A stretch of 8,792 nucleotides of DNA from Cytophagales bacterium (GTDB lineage Bacteria; Bacteroidota; Bacteroidia; Cytophagales; UBA9547): positions 1 through 8,792 of the forward strand of contig JANYCH010000186.1 in the NCBI GenBank assembly GCA_025360395.1, written 5' to 3'. Made by a program: the position numbers and the translations under genes. Within the stretch, counting starts at the first letter, position 1; the number at the start of each line of letters is the position of its first letter. The notes beneath the pieces are model-generated. The model had not been told where the DNA came from. It searched no databases and was given only the letters and a program-made list of their open reading frames with translations. Of this stretch, positions 1 to 5,582 are shown piece after piece.

Positions 1-1
1 C

Positions 2-48
2 TGAATATTCCGGTGAAATTGAGCCACCATTCCGGCCTAACTGAGCCA
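2..48. repeat. Left terminal repeats of the IS21 element (two units)
   Basis: After the terminal TGAAT there are two 20-nt units, at 7-26 and 29-48. Both begin ATTCCGG and end GAGCCA. They match the inverted copies at the right end. In IS21 such arrays are binding sites for the IstA transposase. Confidence 0.85.
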
Positions 49-74
49 CCCATTTAATGATCTGCGATTATAAG

Positions 75-818
75 TTACAGAGATTTTTGGATTGATTTTA
101 CTCTTCTCAGCGATTCTCCTTTTAATTCAATTTTATGCGCATTGGCTGTCATTCTGTCCATGATCGCATCTGCCAGTGTTGGCTCTCCTATGTACTCATG
201 CCATTTGCTTACCGGCAGTTGTGATGTTATGATCACGGACTTCTTTCCATACCTGTCTTCGAGCATCTGTAGAAGTGCCAACCTTAGGTTGTTATCTAGT
301 TGCTGTAAGCCGAAGTCATCAAGGATGATGAGTTGTACTTTCTCTATCTGATTGAGCATTTTTACATAAGTTCCTTCCAGTTTTGCATGGGCTACTTTTT
401 CCAGCAGTCTTGCCATACCCAGGTATAGCACTTTGTATCCCATGGTACATGCCTGTCTTCCCAATGCACATGCCAGATAGCTCTTTCCACAGCCGGTGGC
501 ACCTGTAATGAGTAGGTTTTCGGCTCTTTCTATAAAACTGCAATCCGCAAGCTGCGCGAGCATCTCATTACTGAGGTTTCGTTCCTGTGAACAATGTATT
601 TGTTCTAAAATGGCATTGTATCGGAGTTTGCTTAATCGCAGGAACATCTGTGTTTTTGCATGGGTCCGATGCTGTAATTCAGCCTCTGCAAGTCGTGCAA
701 CTGCCTCATGGAGATTTAGTTGTTCATGCAAGGGCATAGACATAAGGGCCTGATAGGCCTTTGCCATTCCTGATAACTTCAGGCTGGTTAACTGATCAAG
801 TGTTTGTTTAGTATTCAT
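75..818 (-). CDS. istB: IS21 helper ATPase IstB
   Basis: IstB is the AAA+ ATPase that works with the IstA transposase in target selection and strand transfer of IS21 elements. The 247-residue product has the usual family length. The N-terminal ~95 residues form the helical IstB region. A Walker A motif, GATGCGKS, lies at residues 106-113, and a Walker B segment, LIILDDFG, at 163-170. A TSQ sensor-like strand is at 198-200, followed by the characteristic LADAIMDRM segment near 216-223. Transcription runs from istA, whose stop codon lies only 8 nt upstream, so the two are cotranscribed. The frame is intact with no missing motif, so this ATPase could still be made although its partner is broken. 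The family assignment is secure; activity is inferred. Confidence 0.95.
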   Translation of the reverse strand: MNTKQTLDQLTSLKLSGMAKAYQALMSMPLHEQLNLHEAVARLAEAELQHRTHAKTQMFLRLSKLRYNAILEQIHCSQERNLSNEMLAQLADCSFIERAENLLITGATGCGKSYLACALGRQACTMGYKVLYLGMARLLEKVAHAKLEGTYVKMLNQIEKVQLIILDDFGLQQLDNNLRLALLQMLEDRYGKKSVIITSQLPVSKWHEYIGEPTLADAIMDRMTANAHKIELKGESLRRVKSIQKSL

Positions 819-826
819 AGTAATTG

Positions 827-2381
827 TTAATATGCTTGTGGACCTCTGATGTTATCATGTAATGGCAGCGATAGTTGCTCTATGGTTATGGATTGTTTAT
901 CCATATTGTTTTGAAGTATGTTTTCAATTGTGCGGTAGGAGCAGTAACCGGCCTTCCTGCTTATTTTACAGGCATTTTCCAGTCGGTCCTTTCCGTATTT
1001 GCTTATCAGGCGTAACAGGCCACGACAGGACAGGAATGCCTGCTGGGTAAATTGTCTTGATTCAAGTATCTGGTTTACTACTGCATAGAAGTTTTCACCA
1101 ACAAATTTGGCCTTTTCCAGAAAGTAGTCCTTGTCCCATCCGAGTTGTTCTTTGTAATGCTGATGATTGGCAGGCATGTGATCGCCAAGAGTAGTATATG
1201 CGTTCTTCTTATAATTCCTCCGGTGCAGTGCAATGCGCCTTTGTTCAAGGTATATTTCAACCTGATCGGTGTCATAAACAATAGTGGCTTGTTTTCCAAT
1301 GTATTGGTAGGGAACACTGTAGTAGTGCCAGTCCTGACCTAAAAGAACATGGTAATTCTTCTGTACTTTAGCCTTTACAGCATATTTAACCTGGAAAGAT
1401 TGTGCCGGAAGTGGTTTTAAGGTCGGCTTTTCATCCTGCAGGAAGCGATCCTTTCTTGAGTAATCCTTCTTCTGCATCAAAGCTGAGTTATGCTTTTCAA
1501 GGCAGGTTTTTATATGATAGTTCAGCTCAGAGAGACTATAAAACTGCTCATCTCTTAAGGGGGCATAGATTCGTTTGTAAGCAAGGTCTACAGCCTTTTC
1601 TACACTGGCTTTATCCTTTGGCTTTGCCACTCTGGCTGCCTGCATTGAAGGTGTTATAGTGTACAGAAAACTGCTCGGCAAGCTCCGTGAAGGCAGGCTC
1701 ATAGCGGTTTGATTTAACCACTACTTGTTTCATGTTATCGGTAAGCATGGAAGCAGCAACACCGCCAAAGTATTGAAGGCATCGGCCAAGAGCGGCTATA
1801 AGCGGTTCCAGTTTTGGATTGGGCAAGGCTTCTACATAGGTGTAACCGCTATAGGGTAAGATGGCAACAAAAACAGGACAGTAAATTACTTCTCCGCTTA
1901 ATTTGTCAATGTAGGATAACTTTTGACCGGCAAAGTCAAATTGAACCACCTCACCTGGTTTATGCTGCTGCCACATAACGGCATTGCGTATAGAAGCATA
2001 GGTATTAAGATGTTCGCAGAATTGCTGATAGGAATATCCATCCTTGTCAAGTTGCCTGTATTCTTCCCAAAGGATATACCGGGTAACTCCGGTTTTTGTG
2101 AGCTGAGATATATAATGACTAAGATTGGCAGAAAGCCTGTCGTAGCGCTCATCTTTCCTGCCGGTTACAAAATGATTATAAACTAAAGAACCAAGCTGCT
2201 CATCATCGAGTAAAAGAAGTTCCTTGTAATGTCTGCCTGAGGCTTTAAAACGCTTTACATACGTGGCAATAGTATTGCGGCTCATTCCTGTCTGAACAGA
2301 GATCTGACGCTCGGAGAACCCTGAGAGGAGAAGTTGTAGTAGTCTTCTTATTTGCAACATTTTCGTGGATTTATTGGCCAT
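827..2381 (-). pseudogene. istA: IS21 transposase IstA, split by a 4-nt tandem duplication
   Basis: IstA is the DDE-type transposase of IS21. The first 247 codons (from ATG at 2381) hold an N-terminal helix-turn-helix (about residues 15-47), the first catalytic Asp in QFDFAG (D149) and the second in LTDN (D215). The frame then runs into a stop at 1611-1613. The other half continues in the +1 frame with ARVAKPKDKASVE, which carries the third catalytic residue, Glu, and runs to 827. The junction holds a tandem CTGC-CTGC at 1636-1643 (plus strand). Removing one copy restores one 516-codon frame reading HYNTFNAARVAKPKDK, with all three catalytic residues and a normal family length. A methionine at 1702 could make the second half look like a separate gene, but it is not a family start. 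Alternatives are a sequencing error or, less likely, ribosomal frameshifting. Confidence 0.92.
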
Positions 2382-2384
2382 GAC

Positions 2385-2406
2385 ACTTCAGCTTGATTAC
2401 TGAAGT
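2385..2406 (-). promoter_or_regulatory. Hairpin just upstream of the istA start codon
   Basis: ACTTCAG (2385-2391) and CTGAAGT (2400-2406) form a perfect 7-bp stem with an 8-nt loop, ending 3 nt before the istA ATG (2379-2381). In the istA mRNA it would cover the ribosome-binding region. It could limit translation from outside transcripts, as known for other insertion sequences. The function is inferred; only the inverted repeat is seen. Confidence 0.4.
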
Positions 2407-2429
2407 AAGTTGCAAATCATTAATATAGG

Positions 2430-2579
2430 TGGCTCAGTTTATGCCGGAATGGCAGAGTGGCCAATTAGAAAAATACAAAAACAACTGGCTCAATTTAATC
2501 CGGAATCTTCTGTATTTTTACTCTTAAACTGGCTCTGTTTAGTCCGGAATCACTGGCTCAGTATAGTCCGGAATAATCA
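2430..2579. repeat. Right terminal repeats of the IS21 element (four units)
   Basis: Four 21-nt units lie at 2430-2450, 2486-2506, 2530-2550 and 2554-2574. Each begins TGGCTC and ends CCGGAAT, in inverted orientation to the left-end units. The spacing is uneven: 35, 23 and 3 nt between units. The outermost unit is followed by AATCA, the end of the element. The left end has only two units, so the ends are asymmetric, as is common in IS21. The array lies upstream of istA and may also contain its promoter. Confidence 0.85.
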
Positions 2580-2714
2580 CTCTGTTTACAAATAATTCGG
2601 TCATAGCTGTTTTACTAACTCTTTGTTTGACCTTTTTTTTGTTTCCTTAGATTGACTAAATGTTAATAATGGAATAAATGCCAAAGCAAGGCAAAGGGTG
2701 ATATTTTTTCTCAT
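2580..2714 (-). pseudogene. 5' fragment of a secreted SnoaL-like protein, cut by the IS21 element
   Basis: Reading from ATG at 2714 gives a signal peptide: basic start MRKN, hydrophobic core LCLALAFIPLLTF, then SQ. A short linker and SNKELVK follow. This matches the start of the intact SnoaL-like protein at 4826-5197 (TNKELVK). One A is missing in the run at about 2610-2613, so the frame meets TGA at 2601-2603. In the next frame the homology continues as AMTELFVNR (intact copy: AMTELFVKR) up to 2580, where the IS21 end begins. The rest of the gene would lie left of the window. The gene is therefore dead twice over, by a frameshift and by an insertion. AAGGAA directly precedes the ATG. The protein would have been exported, unlike its intact paralog. 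Confidence 0.8.
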
Positions 2715-2726
2715 TTCCTTTTTTTT
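2631..2726. repeat. 10-bp direct repeats flanking the signal-peptide codons
   Basis: CCTTTTTTTT occurs at 2631-2640 and again at 2717-2726 on the plus strand. The two copies bracket the segment coding for the signal peptide of the interrupted SnoaL-like gene. The intact paralog at 4826-5197 lacks exactly this segment, so slippage between such A/T tracts is a plausible way of losing it. The repeat is low-complexity, so chance is possible. Confidence 0.5.
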
Positions 2727-2773
2727 AATTGTTAATTGATAGTGTAAAAATGCTATCGTTACAATTAAAAGTA

Positions 2774-2789
2774 GTTCGCCTATGCTAAC
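2774..2789. promoter_or_regulatory. Candidate operator, imperfect palindrome (left copy)
   Basis: GTTCGC-CTAT-GCTAAC is a 16-bp imperfect palindrome with 5 of 6 arm positions paired. It sits inside a 24-nt block (2774-2797) that is identical to 5259-5282. The block lies just after the stop codon of the Crp/Fnr-type gene and 60 nt upstream of the start of the interrupted SnoaL-like gene. Dyad symmetry, conservation between two diverged copies and the adjacent regulator gene suggest a binding site for that regulator. Part of the block (TTAATTTG, minus strand, 2789-2796) also resembles a Bacteroidetes -7 box with one mismatch. Binding is inferred. Confidence 0.45.
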
Positions 2790-2798
2790 AAATTAAAT

Positions 2799-3374
2799 TT
2801 ACATTTTCTTGTTCCTTATTCGGCTTAAAGAGGAAGGGAGAATTCCTAAATATGATGCAACCAGGTATTGTGGAATGCGTTGAACAAGCTGTGCATTATT
2901 GGTTAGGAAATGATTATATTTTGATTCTGCAACTTCAGAATAAACATCAGAAAGCCTTTGTAAGGTATGGGCGTAAGCCGATTGAATTGTTAATCTAAAA
3001 TATGTTTCAATTTTTCTATTTTGCAGGCAAATTTTATCATATTGTTGCCTTGTAATATAAAGCAAAGTACAGTCTTCAATAGCCTCAATTGTAAAAAGTG
3101 AAGGAGAAAGATTAAAAAAACTACATAAGTCTGTAATCCAATAATTTTCTTTGGCAAATTGTATTACTTGCGTATAGCCATCATCTACTATTTTGTAAGA
3201 ATAGACAAGCCCCTTTTCGATAAAGTATACCTTATCATTCTTTTTACCTTCTTCAATTAACTTATCCTTCTTTTTGATCTTTTTCCTAACTAATAGTTTA
3301 GCAAAAGATTCGAACTCATTTTCACTGATTGGTATTTTAGATTGTACGTCAGAAAGGAGTATTTCATTTTCCAT
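2799..3374 (-). CDS. Crp/Fnr-family transcriptional regulator
   Basis: The 191-residue product has the layout of the short Crp/Fnr regulators common in Bacteroidetes. A cyclic-nucleotide-binding-fold sensor domain spans about residues 20-125 (IEEGKKNDKVYFIEKGLVYSY, then the YWITDLCSFF turn). A dimerisation helix lies near 125-150, and a C-terminal helix-turn-helix at about 165-189 (VQRIPQYLVASYLGI followed by SSLSRIRNK). The usual cAMP-binding phosphate cassette is not visible and there is no Fnr-type cysteine cluster, so the effector is unknown. The start at 3374 fits the family N-terminus. The gene runs towards the SnoaL-like gene, whose start is 84 nt beyond its stop. A remnant of a second copy lies at 5283-5325 before the other SnoaL-like gene. 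It is therefore likely a local regulator of these genes, possibly through the palindrome at 2774-2789. Family confidence is high; targets are inferred. Confidence 0.88.
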   Translation of the reverse strand: MENEILLSDVQSKIPISENEFESFAKLLVRKKIKKKDKLIEEGKKNDKVYFIEKGLVYSYKIVDDGYTQVIQFAKENYWITDLCSFFNLSPSLFTIEAIEDCTLLYITRQQYDKICLQNRKIETYFRLTIQSAYAHTLQRLSDVYSEVAESKYNHFLTNNAQLVQRIPQYLVASYLGILPSSLSRIRNKKM

Positions 3375-3574
3375 ATTATTAACTTCTAAATGTTAATGGT
3401 TAAATCGCATCCGATATTAAATCTACAGTTATTATAAGTCAATTTTAAGATCATTGAAACGAATTTCATATCATCAGAAGACAAAAAAGTAGCTATACGA
3501 AATTAACCTAAGATTTGATTTATGCTGATTATATTCTGTAATCTCAGTTGTTCGTTAATTATGTTTGTCAGGCA

Positions 3575-4738
3575 TTAGTCCATTATTTTTATTGTGCCCT
3601 TAAGGTGTAGAAACTCTCCGTTTTTACTTGGAATATTAGTGTAAACTATACCTTGATTATAATCTTGGATATGTACCACATTATCACCCACATTCGGCTC
3701 GTGCCAATATACCATAAAAATGTTTTTGGCAATTTCTGTGGCTATATATTCTACCGAATCTGTTGCCCCATTTTGCCCCTTAAAAGACATGAATTTATTG
3801 TTTTTAAAGTTCAAAACGAAAGATATTCACCAAAATTCACTTCTACCTTATTGCCAATTGCTGGATAAGGTGATTTCAACTCCCACTCCATTTCTTGTTT
3901 AAACACTTTTGCACCCATTTCTAGATTGTCTTTTCCACCAAATGTTGGATATTTCTTCACCATCTCTGTAGCTAGTTCTTTGCCACTTTTACCTTGTGCT
4001 GCTGCATTTTTGTAATCAGATAAATATTTTTTTGTAAAATCAATACTTTCGGGGTTCTCATTTAACTCAATAAAATGTGAAGGGATCACTTTTACTGGTT
4101 GTAAGGATTTTAGTTTTTCGAGTTGGGCGATCCATGCCTCGATTGCCGCTACATTTTTCGTATCTGCCATCCAAATATGTGAACCTGCTATATTTACAGA
4201 AATGCCTCCCAGGCTAGTTTTTAAAGAAGGGATCCATAAAAAACTGTGGGCAGGGTCATTTTTTGTGGTAATGATTTCAATTTTATTTCCCTCCAAATCG
4301 GGTATTGTAGAAATAGCTTCGGGAATTATAATTTCACTTGGAACATCACCTTTTAGTTGCCCTGACCAAACAGCAAGTTTTTCATCTTTTGAAGCGGAAA
4401 TAAGATATGAAGTTTGTGCTGTGGAAACAATCTTTGCTTTTGGAAATGCCTTTTTTATTTCATATAAACCAAAATAATAGTCTGGGTCACTGTGTGAAAT
4501 GTAAACCATAATTAAGTTTTTACCAGTAGCCTTGATTTCCTCAATTAATTTCAATGCATAATTCTTTTGAAATTGAGCATCAACCAATATGGCATCTTTT
4601 TTTACCATAAATGATTGTTGATGTTACAGGAAAAATGGCATTTTTACCTGAATTAAAAATTTTGACATTTAAATCTTGTGCAAAAGTTGAACTTGTCATT
4701 ATCAGTACTTTTATAATTAAGAGTAAATGTTTTATCAT
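3575..4738 (-). pseudogene. Secreted metallo-beta-lactamase-fold protein fused to a MoaF-like domain, two frameshifts
   Basis: From ATG at 4738 the frame encodes a signal peptide (MIKHLLLIIK... TSSTFAQ) and DLNVKIFNSGKNAIF, leading to IIYGKK. An A7 run (4597-4603) has one base too many. Deleting one gives IYGKKDAILVDAQF and joins the main body, which otherwise appears to start at ATG 4608. The body is a metallo-beta-lactamase fold with the motif SHSDPDYYFG (about residues 81-90), later H164 and an SH near 220. It ends near GAKVFKQEMEW. SPYPAIGNKVEVNFGEY then opens a lipocalin-like MoaF-type domain that breaks between 3828 and 3814. It resumes one frame over as SFVLNFKNNKF, NIFMVYWHEP, VVHIQDY and LKGTIKIMD. 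The two shifts cancel, so start and end share a frame (about 387 residues when repaired). The metal motif HxDxDY departs from canonical HxHxDH. The substrate is unknown. Alternatives are sequencing errors, or originally two genes. Confidence 0.72.
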
Positions 4739-4749
4739 TAATTATGATA
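4733..4749. promoter_or_regulatory. Near-perfect AT-rich palindrome over the start codon of the MBL-MoaF gene
   Basis: TATCATTAATTATGATA is a 17-bp dyad with one mismatched pair that overlaps the ATG at 4736-4738. It could be an operator or a chance AT-rich palindrome. It is unlike the GTTCGC-type palindrome found near the SnoaL-like genes. Confidence 0.25.
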
Positions 4750-4782
4750 GGTGCTTAAAGTTTTTAGACATATTTCACATAG

Positions 4783-4816
4783 AAAAGAGAGCAGGCATTT
4801 ACGCCCGCTCTCTTTT
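4783..4816 (-). terminator. Strong hairpin terminator after the SnoaL-like gene, probably bidirectional
   Basis: AAAAGAGAGC (4783-4792) pairs perfectly with GCTCTCTTTT (4807-4816). The stem continues, after an A-C mismatch, with GGC/GCC around a 6-nt loop. The flanking A and T runs give a U-rich tail on either strand. It lies 10 nt past the stop of the SnoaL-like gene and 45 nt before the start of the MBL-MoaF gene. That gene would therefore need read-through or its own promoter. Confidence 0.8.
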
Positions 4817-4825
4817 GGGAATAGG

Positions 4826-5197
4826 TTATATTATTGGAAACATTGAATTTCCATTTGCTGTTTTGTCGGCTGTAACTTCTTCTTGCATTACGTCCCAGTG
4901 TTCTACTAATTTGCCATTCTTTACCCTGAACACATCCATTGCCAACATCGGTTTTTCTCCCCAACCAACATAGCGACCATGAATCATCACAAATTCACCA
5001 TCTTCAATTACCAAACCTGGCTGGTACTGAAAGGTGGCCGGCAGGCCTTGTATAATTTTTTTTAAATCATCGTGTCCGTTCGGGATGTGGGGATTGTGTT
5101 GAATGTATTCTTTTCCCCAGTATTTATCTATAGCAGTTAAATCTCTCTTTACAAATAATTCGGTCATGGCTATTTTTACTAGTTCCTTGTTTGTCAT
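4826..5197 (-). CDS. SnoaL-like (NTF2-fold) polyketide cyclase-type protein
   Basis: The product is 123 residues, a usual length for a single-domain SnoaL-like protein of the NTF2 fold, a cone-shaped barrel that often catalyses aldol-type cyclisation or other small-molecule chemistry. Visible family features are the N-terminal helix with VKRDLTAIDKYW (residues 16-27), the YIQHNPHIPNG segment (31-41) with the usual QHNP turn, MIHGRY (71-76), and the closing strand MDVFRVKNGKLVEHWDVMQ (87-105). There is no signal peptide, so it should be cytoplasmic, while the interrupted paralog at 2580-2714 has one. It starts at 5197; an A-rich leader precedes the ATG, with no clear Shine-Dalgarno site. The candidate operator at 5259-5274 lies 62 nt upstream, and a strong terminator follows. 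It is probably controlled by the Crp/Fnr protein encoded at 2799-3374. The substrate is unknown. Confidence 0.85.
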   Translation of the reverse strand: MTNKELVKIAMTELFVKRDLTAIDKYWGKEYIQHNPHIPNGHDDLKKIIQGLPATFQYQPGLVIEDGEFVMIHGRYVGWGEKPMLAMDVFRVKNGKLVEHWDVMQEEVTADKTANGNSMFPII

Positions 5198-5258
5198 ATT
5201 TTGTTTTTTTAATTGTTAATTGACTGTTCAAATCTACTATCAAAATAATTTTACAGTC

Positions 5259-5274
5259 GTTCGCCTATGCTAAC
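5259..5274. promoter_or_regulatory. Candidate operator, imperfect palindrome (right copy)
   Basis: It has the same 16 bases as 2774-2789 (GTTCGC-CTAT-GCTAAC) within a 24-nt identical block, 62 nt upstream of the intact SnoaL-like gene. It is preserved here although the neighbouring regulator copy has been lost, which points to a site still needed for expression of this gene. The adjoining TTAATTTG (minus strand, 5274-5281) could serve as a -7 promoter element. Both roles are inferred. Confidence 0.45.
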
Positions 5275-5282
5275 AAATTAAA

Positions 5283-5325
5283 GTTTCATTTTTTATTCTT
5301 TATTCAGCTTTAGGTAGGTAAACGC
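5283..5325 (-). pseudogene. Remnant of the 3' end of a second Crp/Fnr-type gene
   Basis: On the minus strand, CTTGGCGTTTACCTACCT reads LGVYLP, and the sequence then matches the last codons of the regulator at 2799-3374. There the intact gene has AGC CGA ATA AGG AAC AAG AAA; here it is AGC TGA ATA AAG AAT AAA AAA, with an Arg codon turned into a stop and a shift just before. Only about 43 nt are recognisable. Beyond about 5326 the similarity appears to jump to the region upstream of the intact regulator, implying that most of the gene was deleted. Confidence 0.6.
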
Positions 5326-5529
5326 CAAGACAAAAAGCTATAAATGTTTATGGACTGGTTGATTTATTCAAAACCATATTCAAAAAAAATATTCTACGTT
5401 TCAACTTGTTCTTGATATGTGTTCCAGGCACATTTGACACTTGGTTGATGCCTATGGTAAAGGACACGAATCAAAGTATAGGTTCTAAGTTGCAAATGTG
5501 AAAGGGAGGACTTTGCAGGTCCGGAAAAC
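5326..5529. other. Intergenic DNA with no gene, partly similar to the upstream region of the Crp/Fnr gene
   Basis: No coding signal is visible. From 5327 to about 5430 short anchors (AAGACAAAAA, GCTATA, TTGATTTAT, ATATTCT, TTGTTC, TATGT, CAGGCA) occur in the same order and similar spacing as in 3478-3572, upstream of the intact regulator. This supports an ancient duplication with later deletion. Nothing recognisable is seen between 5431 and 5529. Confidence 0.45.
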
Positions 5530-5554
5530 AAAAAGGGCAGGATTTCTCCTGCCC
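5530..5554 (-). terminator. Rho-independent terminator of gltA
   Basis: GGGCAGGA (5535-5542) and TCCTGCCC (5547-5554) form a perfect 8-bp GC-rich stem with a 4-nt loop. On the minus strand it is followed by TTTTTG, a U-tract. It begins 28 nt past the gltA stop codon. Confidence 0.9.
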
Positions 5555-5582
5555 AATGTCTTCAACTGACCACCAAATAAAA

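Larger units (their letters stand above)
2..2579 (-). mobile_element. IS21-family insertion sequence, nearly complete, transposase gene broken
   Basis: The two ends form an inverted repeat: TGAATATTCCGG at the left and, read inward from the right, TGATTATTCCGG (11 of 12 match). Both give the TG...CA termini typical of IS21 elements. Inside are multiple subterminal repeats and the istA-istB pair, both read right to left. The length of about 2.58 kb fits the family. The right end interrupts a SnoaL-like gene at 2579/2580. Only one base of left flank is present, so the target-site duplication cannot be tested. The istA frameshift makes this copy probably non-autonomous, though istB is intact. 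The boundaries come from aligning the ends with each other and with the paralogous gene at 4826-5197, so an error of a few bases is possible. Confidence 0.9.
2583..2840. repeat. Left copy of a diverged duplication (regulator tail, intergenic region, SnoaL start)
   Basis: This stretch aligns in order with 5140-5330: the SnoaL-like N-terminal codons, a T-rich tract plus AATTGTTAATTGA (2727-2739 here, 5211-5223 there), a perfectly matching 24-nt block (2774-2797 and 5259-5282), then the 3' end of the Crp/Fnr gene. The left copy has extra signal-peptide codons. Similarity seems to resume upstream of the regulator (about 3478-3570 with 5327-5430), which suggests the duplicated unit was the whole regulator-SnoaL pair. 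Confidence 0.7.
5140..5330. repeat. Right copy of the diverged duplication (SnoaL start, intergenic region, regulator tail)
   Basis: This is the counterpart of 2583-2840. The SnoaL-like start codons (17 aligned residues, 14 identical), the AATTGTTAATTGA tract and the identical 24-nt block (5259-5282) keep the same order and nearly the same spacing to the start codon. Past 5283 the match continues into the 3' end of a lost regulator gene. Confidence 0.7.

Noticed and set aside
1611..1702. Two separate overlapping transposase genes, the second starting at ATG 1702
   Set aside because: The overlap holds a CTGC tandem duplication. Removing it joins the halves into one normal-length IstA, and the N-terminus from 1702 to about 1650 does not look like the family.
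2430..2574. CRISPR-like array of four 21-nt repeats
   Set aside because: The spacing is irregular, inverted copies occur at the other end of the element, and they flank istA-istB. They are IS21 terminal repeats.
2580..2587. Target-site duplication of the IS21 element
   Set aside because: Only a single base lies left of the element in the window, so no duplication can be shown.
2410..2595. A 61-codon plus-strand open frame
   Set aside because: It is made almost entirely of IS terminal repeats and crosses the IS end into the interrupted gene.
3404..3415. ATCGCATCCGAT, a short dyad upstream of the Crp/Fnr gene, as an autoregulatory site
   Set aside because: It has only 4-bp arms and no match to the conserved palindrome near the SnoaL genes. 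Chance is likely.
4606..4608. ATG at 4608 as the true start of the MBL protein
   Set aside because: It would delete the export signal and the first strand of the fold. The upstream frame continues the homologous sequence if one A of the A7 run is removed.
4611..4973. A 120-codon plus-strand open frame
   Set aside because: It lies antisense to the signal-peptide region of the MBL-MoaF gene, a terminator hairpin and the SnoaL gene. It has no family features.
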